Assembly: GCA_021234155.1 (NCBI GenBank)
Contig: JAJEKV010000038.1
Location: 9,225,458-9,289,457, forward strand
DNA from: Isoetes taiwanensis
Taxonomy: Eukaryota; Streptophyta; Lycopodiopsida; Isoetales; Isoetaceae
DNA: 64,000 bases
Reading direction: 5' to 3'
Of the stretch, positions 34,150 to 45,965 are shown piece after piece. The translations under genes were made by a program, and so were the position numbers. How positions within the stretch are numbered: the first letter of the stretch is position 1; every line of letters begins with the position of its first letter. Below the pieces are notes generated by a model. That model was not told the origin of the DNA and ran no database searches. It saw nothing but the letters and a program-made list of their open reading frames with translations.

Positions 34150-36510
34150 CATTCTTCCAGGCCGTAAGAAACGTTCCCTTAAGACCCGACTGGCCGATTG
34201 TCGAACCAAGAAGACTTCCATGCGTATGCGGTCCAAACGAGGGCATTCATCCCTCTCAATTTGACGTATCTCATATCTCTGCAAAGAGAGTACAATGAAG
34301 TTTGGGATACCAACGGGTCATTCCTGGCAAAACTTCCATTGACAAGGTGAGGTGAGCCACGAAGAAGCTCTAATAGAGCTTCAACAAAATATACCGGACG
34401 GGTTGAAGAACAGAAGTTAGAAAGACAATATCATACCTATTTGCATTCAATAACCCTTTTGAGAGCAAAGCAGGATCCACAAAAAGTTCAAGGTTAATTG
34501 GGCAGCGCTTGCCAAAAGAGAGGGGAGCCTACGCCGACAAAGGTTAAAAGTGAACGGCGCGTGCTCCGCAAGCGTGAGCAGAGGCCAGCAAATCTCAAGA
34601 AACCCAAAGACCGAAAAGCATAGCGTAAAGGCCGGAGGCACTAGTATTAAATTAGAAGGGAGGCCGCCCATTAGGAGCTTTGCATCGGCCCCAACAAATT
34701 ACGCCGCCTTGTTGGGGGAGAACATATATCACGCTGAAGTCCCTGCAAAGATTTGCAGGAAACCCTAGACCACGCAACAGCTGATTTAGTCTCCAAGAAG
34801 GAGCTAGTTGTCCATTCCCGTGGCTAAGGGAGCTTTCTTCTTGGCTTCACAAGAGAAATTGCAGAAAAATTAAAGACAACATCTCACGTCTTCAAGCGTC
34901 AAGTGTCCCCGACATGCTGGTGCCTCACGAGCCTCTTGAGCTTGAGAGAGAAAGACATGGCAGAGTACATGCTCAAAGCCCCGGTTGAAATGGGGTGGCC
35001 CAATAGATGAGGGGATAGTTCAACAGTGGCCACTATAGTCATTTTGAGGTTGCAAACAATGAAGTGCAAATTTTGCAAAAGCCAAGCAAAGATTTTTACG
35101 CAATCTCAACAGCTTAGGAACTTACAAGGAGAGTCGGCCACCTTGTGAGCATCTATCCCGTGGACATTCAGGTTGCCAATTGGAGATGAGGAGAGATGCT
35201 CCAATACGCGGCCGGCATTCCAGATGATTACACCCTAAGTCCGGGGAAATGTGGCCAATGATATCATGTCACCGAGTTTGTTTATGGAGAAGACAATCGC
35301 CTCAATGCTCGTAAAACGCTTCCAGCGGTGCTTAGTGGAGGAATTGGGAAGACAAATAAGCAGAACCCTTATATGTCGGGCAGCACACAAACAAATAGTT
35401 GAGACAATTGACTGATGAGGTGGTAGCTACAACCCGTGACAAAGAATGTGAAAAAGGAAGCATGTGAAAAACACCTCTTAGTAAAGGACCCCCCACACAA
35501 GTCTACAAGGACTAACTCCACAAGCAAGAACAACCAAAAAGGTACACGCGAGCTCGGCGGGTACATTAGAAGCTGCCTCAGAGACAAGGAACAGATGAGG
35601 CAAGGGCAAATGGACAGACATTGCAAAGACTGAAAAGCACTGCGGCTAAAGACACCAACACGGTCCAAAGCAGATTCCAGTAGTTCTGACGATGCTGAGA
35701 AATACAATATAGTTCCAAATTTCCGCAGCAAAGAACCCTACAAAGGCCTCCTCTAACACCGTTGATGCAGGGGTAGACAAGGATGTTGAAGACCCGAATA
35801 TAGTGGATAAGCAGGTGAACAAGGTTGTGGGCCGAATCACAAGGCTCACAAGGTCCAGGACCAAAAAGGTTATAGAGCCCGAGAGTGAGGGTGAGTCAGA
35901 TGATTCGGTTGATGAGGACGTGCCTATAGGCGGCACTAGGAAAAACCAGCCATCTAATGTAATTTATATGTGCTTGTTTCGGGCCCAATTTTGTTTGCAC
36001 AAGACTTGCCAAAACGATCGGTAAAAGGTTTTTGTGTAATACCATAATATATGTTTTTTTTCCCCATTGTGTCCTTTGTAAAATTTGTTTCGAAGTTTCA
36101 ACCTAGGGATCAATATGCATTTGCATGCATAGAGAAGGCAGCCACAAGTGGTGCTTTCATCGAATCAAGCCAAGATAGTGAGAGAACTCGCATTGAGATA
36201 ATGAAGAAACCAAAGTGCAAAAACAAACTATTACATATAAAAGGTGCAATCCAATATTTAAGTTCAAGCAGCTTATTTTACTTGTCTTATTTCACTTGGC
36301 ATAATGTCCCGCCAGCCAGCTTGGTAATTGTAGCACCACTTTTGATTTTGCAGAGACCAAGGACCCTAAGCCACCACTTTGGTACGGGTTACCGATAGCC
36401 GTGAAACACCCATACATTGGGGATGTGGAGATACTAGTAAGGATGTATCTAGCTATGGCTATCAGCACTCTCCATCACCGTAGCAAAGATAAACCGTGAG
36501 TCCAAAGAAA
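34150..36510 (+). pseudogene. Element B second gene, unidentified
   Basis: Exon-like stretches on the plus strand: about 34205-34350 reads DFHAYAVQTRAFIPLNLTYL and NEVWDTNGSFLAKLPLTR, followed by a GTGAGG donor. About 35260-35390 reads EFVYGEDNRLNARKTLPAVL. About 35770-35960 is mixed basic/acidic (GRITRLTRSRTKKVIEPESE, then SDDSVDEDVPIGG). The last reads PLWYGLPIAVKHPYIGDVEI and stops at 36508-36510. Stops and frame changes between pieces suggest decay or unrecognised introns. I see no Ulp1 motif, unlike element A, and no family match. Confidence 0.4.
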
Positions 36511-36519
36511 ACGCAAAGA

Positions 36520-39330
36520 ACTTCCAAAGACGCCCGTGATAGCACTTCCCAAAGACAAACCAAAGACAGACATAAGCCACGATGCGGCAGCCATCGATGG
36601 TTGCAAACGCCGAGGGATGGACACCCGCATCGGAAGTGCATGGTGCTTGACATAAATGGTGTAATCGGGCACGGACACAACATGAGGATAATGAACCAAC
36701 TCATAGCGAATTCCACTGCATCGGCACCCTAAATCTCACTCCATCATACTTGAGCCGCTCTCTAGTGAATGCCCCTTTAAGGACTGCCCCTTGACCATCG
36801 TGCTCTCCCTTACCATGGGCTGTCCCAAAGAAATTCCATATTATTTCCTTCCCTAGCTCGTGGTGATATCTTGGTAGGAAATAGAATGGTCGGGCATTTG
36901 AATTGGCTAGAACAACCATCCACCAAACTATATGCCCGAGAATTCTACACCATTTGATACTAGCCATGAATTGTGCTTTCTAAAAGCACACAGTGTTGCA
37001 CAAAAGAGTGTCATGAAGCTTGTCATCACTCAAGTAAAAATGGGTTTCCTTCAATAGCTTCCCGATCCCAGTCAAGTCCATCCTATCGTGATGTGGGCGA
37101 GAATTGTTATCCGGTCATTGTGCCAATGCGGCTTTGAACCTCCTTTGTATTTTGATGTTTGTAGTTCTCAGCAAAATCAATTCAAAACAATGGTGCCATC
37201 TTGGATATTGTCCAAGCAACTCTTTTGAATTGCATGGCCTGCCACCTAGCCCTCTAATTGTGTGACACGAATATCTTCAACGTGGAACACGGATATGAAA
37301 TGAAAGCCTTCACCGCCGTTCTCTTGTAAGACAATCTAAGGACCCGGCTTTGGTCCTTTCTTTTTTTTCCCTTGCCATTTGAGGTCTCATCTTGTGTGCT
37401 GACTTTCCCGTGTCCCACCAAAATTGCCTTGGATTTCTTACTTTTGTTTCCCTTCTTCTCAACTTGTCTTTTGCTGCCAGCCTTCATGTCCCACCAAATG
37501 CCTTGGATTTCTTACTTTTGTTTCCCTTCTTCTCAAAAGGCCGCAGCTTTCAGTTGTGGTCCCACCAGCTACCTTGGACTTCTTACTTTTGTTTCCCCTT
37601 CTTGGTGGCATTGGATCTTTTCTTTCTCACGCTGCCACCCGGCACTTCCTTTGGTAACGCCGCTGCAACTCCACCAACTTCTTCCCTCGCCTCCACTGAA
37701 TCAGAATAAGGTCTCAGAGCATAAAAAAGAAGATCGGTAGCAAGTTGAAAGCACAAAAGCAGATTCAGCAAAGACATGACAAGACATTATCAAGATGCTT
37801 CAAAGAAGCAATAAGGAGAGTATTACCTTTTCAAACGCCTTCCATTCAAGCAAGAACTCGTGATTCTCTCTTTCTCTTGGACATATAGGAAGACTTTTTA
37901 TGCCATTGTTCGACATGTCCGCATCAAGCGCCGCATGTTTATACCATTCTTCACCCTCGCTTTTGTTGCAAACCACATCCCTCCAGAGCTCACCGGTTGA
38001 GTCATAATGATGTTGGCTGGCTGTGACACTTCTCACCGTGTCCACAGACCTGCAGGTGCACTTGCACTCTTCACCATGGAATCCGGTTTTCGACCTTAAT
38101 GCATTCAGTGCTACCCCGCATACTCCAACTTCATATGGTATATGCAACAACAGGTTTCCCTTTCGATACTTTCTTTTACATAAATAGGCTTCAACTTCTT
38201 GAAAGCCTTTAAGCAAAAAAGGTGTTCGGGATGTGCCTTTTGTATTGTTGATATAGCTAGAGTTGAATGGTGGCCTTTGGTTAGAAATATTTATGCAATA
38301 ATAACGTAAAAAAAAAAGTTTGTATGGAAACTTATACCTGCAGGACCTCCATAAGGTGCAAGGGATAAGAAATTTAAGCCCGACTCTCCAAAAATTCACA
38401 ACATCTTTCTTGCAAGGAGAGACTCTGCTTTTCTTTCCGTATTCGTTATGCTTTGCTTGCAAGCAGGGTGAGAGAATCGCACCTCAACCTCTTTGGAAAG
38501 CGCAACCACCTGACCATTTCCAAGGAAGGCTTTCGATTTTCTTAATGCAGCAGTTGCAATTGTTGACCTCATGCAACCTGTCATAAGAAATATTGCACAT
38601 GTATCAATGAACATATCCCAGCCAGCATCACTCAGCAGATACAAGCACTTGAAAGCATGAAGAAGCACAGGCATGAAGGCAAGAAATAGATGTACCCTAC
38701 AGCCCCTTATAGTGGAATTGCATCTCGAATTTGTGGAAGAAGCCATCACAAGTGTTGAGGTTCTGGCTCTCCAAATATCATGGTTCCTTTGCCTCTTTGT
38801 GGCTGCCATTGTCTGTTTCAAGTTGTTGAGCAGCACCCCCGCTGCCTTGCACTCCTTTGGATTTGGCAAAAGTCCAGGTTCTGAGATTTCCATTTCGTGG
38901 TGATGAACCACCCTCTTCATCACATCAGCCTTGAGTTCGGGTGAATGCTTTTTGGTGAGCTTATTGAAGTAATCAACTACTTGCTTGGCTATTTCTTGCC
39001 TGCGCCTCATGCTCGAATCCTCCCGCTCAACCACTCTTTTCATCTTATTCCGTGAATCAGATTCTCTCTTTTCTCGCTGCATCCAATTTCTTGTAAATTG
39101 CAGAGGAAACTGGATCTTCACGTGATATTTCCTGTGTTGCATTGACATCCAACAAATCTGGAACACTATATTGGGATTCATCAGGCCAAAAATCCAATGC
39201 TAAACGTGTGATTGCCTCCAGGCCGGTATCAGGGAGCGCCATGATATTCCTGAGAGAGGAAGGATAAGTGAATTGGAGGGAGAATTTTCGCGGCCCATGA
39301 TGAAATAATCCAATTTGCAACGTACTACCA
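36520..39330 (-). pseudogene. Element B transposase-like gene (DFAENY/HGKG family)
   Basis: Reading leftward, the start region at about 39242 reads MALPDTGLEAITRLALDFWP. Then come RQEIAKQVVDYFNKLTKKHS and a region with NNLKQTMAATKRQRNHDIWR. Around 38140-37880 are VCGVALNALRSKTGF, CKCTC, LWRDVVCNK, EEWYKHA and PICPRERE. After a Lys-rich linker (37490-37260) come DFAENY (37161-37178), a shifted HWHNDRITILAHI, HFYLSDDKLHDTL (near 37020), VDGCSSQFK (near 36900-36923) and WNFFGTAHGKGEHDGQGAVL (36794-36840). The series matches element A motif by motif. At least two frameshifts are present, so this copy is probably dead. Candidate catalytic acids are as for element A. Function as transposase is inferred from the TIR/TSD context. 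Confidence 0.7.
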
Positions 39331-39493
39331 CGGACGTGTTAGTACATGAAGGGCGTAAAAAAAAATGACGGGCAATTACACCCATCAGCACCCCAAATTA
39401 AGCAAAAGCAGGGGTGCTTTAAGCGGGCTAAAACCCTGCTATAAGCATGCGTCCGGACGCATGCTTTTGATACCCACCAGCATACTTTCACCC

Positions 39494-40527
39494 GGATCCC
39501 TTTGGGTGACGGCCAGGCAGGTTGTCCCCTGGTCTCTTCTGTCCATCCATTGATGCAACGTCGGTGGCGAGCAGCAGGTGTGCTCACGGTATCTGCATGG
39601 TATAATGAGACAAGATTGTTGACGTGGAATGAGCTCAAATTGAAGTTCCTTATCCTTCGTTGGGACTGGGGCATTTGGGAAAAAGTAGTTGCTACACTTC
39701 CTCCACACCCACAAGACGTGGCTCCCCAGCTCTGGGTGGTTCATGGCAGTGTTAAGGAGGAGCACCTGGTGCGCTCGATGTATGTGGTCCTGCTTCATCC
39801 TGAAGTGTTGCCTCCATCGCCAAAGTGGCCTTTATTTCTCCCTGAGCCTCATCGTAAAGCAGTCTGGCGATGGGTATGGGATAAATTGCTTCATCCTAAG
39901 CTATCTATTTCATGGTGCAGATCACTCATAGACGCATGCAGGTAAACACTGTTGTTTCTCGATTTTGTCCAGAAGTCTCTGTGATCTGCCCTCTTTGCAT
40001 GCAAAGGGATGAGACAATTGAGCACTGCTTTTTCTTGTGTCACCATGTTCGATTTGCTTGGCAGTGGCTTTTGAGTCTTTTCCATTGTGACTTGAATAGT
40101 CAGCAGGTCCTATTGTCAGTCTATCCTAGTTCTTGGGACAAGTTGGCAAAGAGGGCTTTCCACTTAGCATCTGCTTGGATCATCTGGTCCATCTGGAAGA
40201 GACGAAATCTCCTCATCTTCAAGGGACAGGTCTTTTCAGATACACAAGTGCTTAGCGATGCCCGTAGTCGCATTGTGAAGGCGTACAAGTGTTCTTCCTT
40301 AAAGGATGACATCAAAAGTGTCATTTGGGAGCAATATCTTCAGATTCAGACCTACTCATAGCAAATAGTTGTGCTCGTGGTGATCTGTGTTCTCTGCTTT
40401 TCTATGTTATGTATGTGGTGGGTAGTGTTGCTCTAGTGGATATCTTCTCCACTGGGTTTTGAGTCCCCCATGTACTCTTTGTATTCTTTTGAGTAATAGA
40501 GGTCCACGTTCATCAAAGAAAAAATTA
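39494..40527 (+). mobile_element. LINE ORF2 3' piece with zf-RVT, right of element B
   Basis: Continues the frame of 33541-33678: PLGDGQAGCPLVSSVHPLMQ, then LTWNELKLKFLILRWDWGIW, then HRKAVWRWVWDKLLHPKLSI. After one frameshift near 39935 it runs on as the zf-RVT motif ICPLCMQRDETIEHCFFLCH and AFHLASAWIIWSIWKRRNL, to the stop at 40359-40361. The 3' UTR ends GTTCATCAAAGAAAAA at about 40527. It shares its C-terminus with the copy at 15108-15527. It was near-intact over this part before element B inserted. Confidence 0.88.
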
Positions 40528-41600
40528 TCATCATAAGTGAACATTCATACTTTGCATAGTGTTAGATAAGCGCACGTGTTAGGTAAGCACCTTATGGGCA
40601 TGATAAAATGCTTTATTTATTGTGGGCAAACAAATTTCAAGGACCACACTGTTTGCATGGTATCTTCTTATGGCATTGAACAACCTCAAATGGTGAAATG
40701 TATATCCTTTGTATCGATGATCTAAAAAAAATGCCACGCCGGCATGTTTCAAACGAATCAAAAAATTCCACATCGGCCAAGAAAAACATTCTCGTTAGGC
40801 AAGCACCTCGTGTAAGAAATTTAACACCATTGGATTGTTGAGGTCGTATTTGGTTTCCTCAAGGTTCTAAAACACTATAAAAACTCAAGCTTCTGATGCA
40901 TGTTCTACGCGACTCTTCGAGGGTATGGAAGCTCTTAAGTCTGTATTTTCTTTGCCATTTATAAGGGCCCGGTCACATGAAGATGTCAACATCTTCCATT
41001 AGACGTCAAAAACTCAAAACGGAGGGGTCACATGGAGCTTTTTGACATGAATCCCTCCAAGTTGACATCAATCCATCCCACCGGCTCTCTCCTCGGTTGG
41101 ATGGATTCATGTCAAGATGAATCTCTTGGATATCAGCACGTGGCGGATCTCAGGGCACTTGGCAGCAATCCAAAAATTAGCGGGCATAAGAAGAACGGCA
41201 GGAACGGAGGCTGCCTCTGGATCTTCATATGACCCTGTTTCTACTGCTGCATTCATGTTGACATGAAAGAGTCTCTGTTGACATCTTCATGTGACCATAC
41301 CCTGAAAGAAAGGGCAGCACCTTCTCTGTCTTCTTCTTGGCAAGAGAGCATAGCCTTGGGCAACCAACACCTTATCTCCTCCAGATTGTTGCCGCATCGG
41401 CCTCGCCATTGCCGTGACTTGGATCTAAGTATTTTCCTTTTCTTCTTTGCCATTTCTAGCCTCAATAAGTTTTGTTTGTTCCTCAATGAAAGCATGCAAA
41501 TATTTCCTTCATGACACTTAGAGATTTATAACGATTACAGGACTTTGGTTTCACGATTCTCTTCATTGGGGCTTTAAATTTTTCTTGCAACTTGGTAGAA
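40528..41600. other. Gene-less stretch
   Basis: No recognisable gene. At about 40976-41290 the phrases tcacatgaagatgtcaac and gttgacatcttcatgtgacc form an inverted pair (40974-40993 and 41277-41297). Between them are several further copies of TTGACATGAA/TTCATGTCAA, which suggests a small foldback element of roughly 320 bp. Confidence 0.5.
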
Positions 41601-41605
41601 TGATC

Positions 41606-42515
41606 CATTCAAGGATTGGTACAGAATGCAATTTGGACCAAGTTTTGCAGAGTATAATACACGACCTTTCAAGTTTTAGGTTATCTTCTGCACAGCAGGT
41701 GAGCAAATGAGTTTACTTTCTGAATTAGAGGTAGAATGCTTAATGCATCTTCATGTGGTGTAAATGCCAACCTGTAACACATGCTTGTGGATATACCGAG
41801 CGATCTGCTTTAAATTTAGTCAATGACTTGAATCTGGCAGGCCATATGGATTTGAATTTCTAGAATACTTTTGCCTTTTTTCTTTCTTCGCACAATGCGA
41901 TCTACTACAAATTTAGACAGTGACTTGAATCTGGAATCTGGTTTTGATGTTAAACATTATCGACCCAAAGCATAAAACTACTATCATTGGACTTGATTAC
42001 TTTGCAATAATGAGCGGTTTTCCTACAACGAGCTCTGCAAATTGGTTATGGCATTCCTTCTTCAAGTAACCACATTGATGCAGCATTCGGATCAGTTGTA
42101 TGAGCTGAAATGATCATCATGAGTGAATGTAATATTCAATAGTTTATAGAGTTTATGAGGCCAATCTGTGTGCGTTTCATGCTGGACAGAAGGTGAAATT
42201 GAAAGATAAGATATTCATTTCTCCATTTGATTTCTACCTTGCTTTCTTTATATTGTAATGTGCCATTCTTTATTCAATTTCTTGCTATTTTTTGCTTGAA
42301 ATCAGTCCTTATGGAAGGAGTTCATTTTAGTTGTTGCAGATATGGTACTTGATCTGCAAGTCTGTAAGCTTGAACTAATTAATGATTTCTTTTTTCCTTT
42401 TGCAGATTGATTTGCTAGAAAAGCTGAGATGGTTGGAGCTTTTCTTAGATGTAAAGATCGTATTTGATATTGCTACTGGAGCCTTATGCAATCCATTACT
42501 TGCATCAATATTCTA
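41606..42515 (+). other. Two possible spliced exons, unidentified
   Basis: 41612-41698 ends CAG before a GTGAGC donor and reads IHSRIGTECNLDQVLQSIIH. 42406-42515, after a TTTTGCAG acceptor, reads IDLLEKLRWLELFLDVKIVF and stops. The phases agree. The alternative frame of the first piece (DPFKDWYRMQFGPSFAEY) also looks coding, so the reading is not settled. I recognise no family; a continuation of the BEACH-like gene was considered without proof. Confidence 0.3.
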
Positions 42516-43780
42516 AAATATGAGTATGTCTGTGCCAATCTTAAGTTTGGCCATGTCTTATATTGTACAATTTATCTAGTGATTCATTTTGCGTTACATT
42601 TCATTCCTAGTTAATAGCTGCAGAGATAACTAGAATAAAATGAAGAGAAGATTCTTATCAAGATTCTAGATTGATGATGCCACAACTATTTCGTGTAGTA
42701 TTCCATGATTTGTATTTTCTCTAACAAATTGATTAAATAGTAAAACCTTATGAGTTTGACGGAAGTGGGCGGTTCAGATTGAATCTGGGTTTTGAAGCAC
42801 TGTGTATTTTTACTTCTAGACCATGGACATGCTCTAATTTAGGATTTAATCCGTCATGCTCCAAAAGTCATTTTCCATTTTTATTGTCAAATGGAAATAA
42901 GGTACCCTTCTGTTTTCCATTTGTGAAAAGCCTCTTGCTTGATATATGCCTTAATTTTTTCTAGTTATCGGTAATGATTATTTTTCCTCCACATCCAAAG
43001 TATAAATGTGAATTTTTCTTCAACTAAAAATTAAAATTTGAAATTGTTTTTATTCATTCTCATTCAATAATGAAATGCATTGTTCAATGCACTTGAACGT
43101 TGTTCCATAAGGTTGCTTACCACTAACCGTACATCCAAGGCAAATTAATTTCTCATACCTAGATTTTAACATGACACATGCCGACAATTGGCAGTAGCAT
43201 TGCCACCGCACTTCCATCCTGTAACAATGTAAAATTATTGCCATGCAACCACATGGATTGCCACCGAAGGTGGACAATTTTCTATTCTTCAAGATATATC
43301 TGATTTATCATATTTGATCAAGTGCCCAAAACTCTAGAGCTTGGGTTTGCACAAAATTTCTTGTATGAAATCCCTTTCAACAAAAATTCATTCCCTTGGT
43401 GAGAAATTCCAAATGAATTGGTATAAGAAACACTAAAGCAAGCAAACTTTGTGGTTTGTGGTAAGAATTCTGGTTTGAAGTAAAGTATACATCTTTCTCT
43501 GAAGATCAGGTTAGCGCATTACCAAACCTTAGAAAGCATTGCATCAAAAAAGGGGAAGGGGGGGAGGGGGGGTAGCAAAGGTTAAGCATTTTAGCATCTA
43601 GGACTTGACATCTAGGATTTGTGCACGTATGCAACATATTGTAGACATTCTATTCCATGAAAACCATTCAAAAAATATCTTCAAAAAAATCAGGATCCTT
43701 GAATTCTAGTTGTTCTAAATTTATGACAGACTACCGTTGAAAAAACATCTTGTTGAGCAAATTTGCATCCTTTTTGTTGA
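42516..43780. other. Gene-less stretch
   Basis: AT-rich sequence with a G-rich run (ggggaaggggggagggggggt) near 43553-43573. No gene, repeat family or RNA was recognised. Confidence 0.4.
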
Positions 43781-43787
43781 AGAGCAC

Positions 43788-44165
43788 CTGATGCATCTTG
43801 CTTACAAGTCTGTCAGAGTTGTCAGGAGTTGTCAGAAGTGAAAGAAGATTGCACAAACTCAATTTGCAAAAAATTGCTTGATGGTTCTTGCATTGTGACA
43901 GTTTTGCTTGCAAAAAATCAAAATTTCTGAGCATATTTGCACAAATTTTTGTCAAAAACTTGATGCACCTTGGTTAAAGGTCTGTTAGAGCAGAGGTTAA
44001 AAAAGATTGCACAACTCGATTTGAAAAAATTTGCTTGCTGGTTCTTGCACAGTTTTCTTGCAAAAAAATAAAAATTCTAAACATATTTGCTTGAATTTTT
44101 GTCAAACAACTTGATGCACCTTGCTTACAGGTTTGTTAGAATTTGTCAAAAGTGAAAAAAGTGGT
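43788..44165. repeat. Degenerate tandem repeat, units of about 150-170 bp
   Basis: Units start at 43788, 43959 and 44110 with C(t)TGATGCA(t/c)CTTG(c/g)TTA, continue through AGATTGCACAA...TTGCTTG.TGGTTCTTGCA, and end CATATTTGC..AATTTTTGTCAA. The third unit is partial. Divergence is around 15-20 percent by eye. Confidence 0.75.
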
Positions 44166-44885
44166 CAATTATTTCATTTTCAAAATTCAGCTTGCTGCCA
44201 GGAGTATTGACCAAGTTTTGGCTTGGTCAAGATTGCAAATTTGAAGGTCTCCCACATATTTTCTTGAGTCAACCCTTTGAACATAGACTTTTTGCATATT
44301 AGAGCTTCTTTTTTAATTTGAATTGCATTAAAATTCGATCCTGAAAGCAAATGGCATAAGTTTGTTAAGGTCAACTTTTTCTTGTTTTGGAAAAGCACTT
44401 CTAACTCAGAATTTGAGCCCTTAATTTACAATTTTTTTTGCTCAGAGTAGTTGCATGAAGCAAGCTGGAGGTTCTCAACAACTGAGGTTGAAGGTTTGCC
44501 AGGAATACCTTCAACACTAATAATGCTTGCATAAAACAAACATTGAACCCAAATTCAAACTAGTGTCAATTGGCACAATGCTATTCATTATACAAGTGAC
44601 TTATTATATAGAACTACTAGGTGGTATTTGAAAGCAACGTATTAGTCATTAATGGATTCTTTAGAAAAAGGGCCCCTAAAGAGTTGCATGCATTTAAAAA
44701 ACGTGATAATGCAAGTTGATCATTATTACTAAAACTTTTATAGTGATATCGCTTGGGTTAAAAAAGAAGCATAGGGCTTCAACTAGGATAATATCTTTTC
44801 AAATAATTGTAGCACATAATAGTTAGACTTGATTTATGGATCACCTCTAAGAGTAGAATCAATGTTCAATCAATGTCTATTGATA
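44166..44885. other. Gene-less stretch
   Basis: AT-rich, no recognised feature. Confidence 0.4.
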
Positions 44886-45191
44886 TAGTGGGTTTACCTA
44901 GGGCGAGAGGTAAGTAAGATCTAAATATATTACTTACAATTCCATATGGTGGAACAAAAAATGACCTACTCGCTTTGTTAGACGCACAGCAAAGGAGATG
45001 ATTGAAATACACTAAATATAAAGGACTTGTCTATTGATGTTACTATTATAGTGGGTTTACCTAGGGCGAGAGGTAAGCAAGATCCAAATATATTACTTAC
45101 AACTCCATATAGTGGAACAAAAAATGACCTACTCGCTAACTTAGACGCACAGTAAAGGAGATGATTGAAATACACTAAATATAAAGGACTC
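44886..45191. repeat. Two-copy tandem duplication, period 163 bp
   Basis: tagtgggtttacctagggcg starts at 44886 and 45049. The copies agree closely to ...gaaatacactaaatataaag. The block looks unlike its surroundings in composition. An organellar origin was considered, but no gene was identified. Confidence 0.85.
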
Positions 45192-45960
45192 GCAAATGAT
45201 CCTAGTAGTAATGGTTGCACTAGGCCATTATATGGGTCACATAGCATCTTGGTCTTCGTGGACGTTAAAAAATCTATTCTATCCTATTCTATTTTATTCT
45301 ATTCTTGTGATGGTATTTTATTTTTGTTATGAGTATCTTTAACAAATTTGGTGTTTTATTTCCAATCAACCTGAAGCAATATGGCCTGCAATGTTGTTAG
45401 GAATAGAAGGCTTCTTGTTCATAGGGGTATATTTGGAATTTTCCCATGATTCTATTGCTGCTTGATACGTCTCTCTACCCGCTATAAATTTCTCGAAAGC
45501 CACTCTTTTATTTGATAGATTACAAAAATGTTATTGGCATTTCAGCCAAATACCATGTTTCTGAGGGTATTTTTAGAATATTTGTAAATTTAGGAGGGGT
45601 ATATTTGAAATTTTGCCTAAATTCAATTTGAAAACACGATGTCCATGACACAAGTCATAGAATGTTGTGGCGCAAGTAGTTTTGGAGCTGTTGCAGGTGC
45701 TTGAAAAATGATCTGGTTGAAACTGATGTCATTCAGACAATCTTAAGAAAACAAAGCACTTTCATCCACAAAAAAAAAAAAGTTTGTTAAACTCTCTTGC
45801 AGACCTATACTTTGTGTAGATTCATTCCTTAACAGAGTCTATACAAGGCAGCAATTGCTGCTCAAAATGTTAGCAAGCTTCTCAATTATGGTTAGAGAGA
45901 CAGGACTCGTGTGAATCCACAATTGCAACAAACGCTCATCAGCACTTGAATTTAAAAATA
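45192..45960. other. Downstream flank of the RRM gene
   Basis: Holds a TCTATTCTAT-type low-complexity tract at about 45270-45305. It should contain the 3' UTR of the minus-strand RRM gene. No other gene was seen. Confidence 0.4.
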
Positions 45961-45965
45961 TATAA

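Larger units (their letters stand above)
33675..39497. mobile_element. Element B: 5.8-kb DNA transposon with TIRs and 4-bp TSD
   Basis: The left end at 33679 begins GGGTGAAAGTATGCTGGTGG, and the inverted copy ends at 39493. The match covers about 37 bases with three mismatches, and subterminal CCCGTCAT...TTTTT tracts are also shared. Target-site duplication GGAT lies at 33675-33678 and 39494-39497. The coding plan is a minus-strand transposase-like gene from the right end and a plus-strand second gene from the left, meeting near 36.5 kb. This is the mirror image of element A. The element interrupts a LINE reading frame, which independently fixes both boundaries. Confidence 0.92.

Noticed and set aside
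37370-37740. Plus-strand open frames with repeated LDFLLLFPF
   Set aside because: They mirror the Lys-rich linker of the minus-strand transposase-like gene of element B and have no independent support.
41606-42515. Continuation of the BEACH gene
   Set aside because: The sequence does not match the BEACH region expected to follow, so it is listed only as unidentified possible exons.
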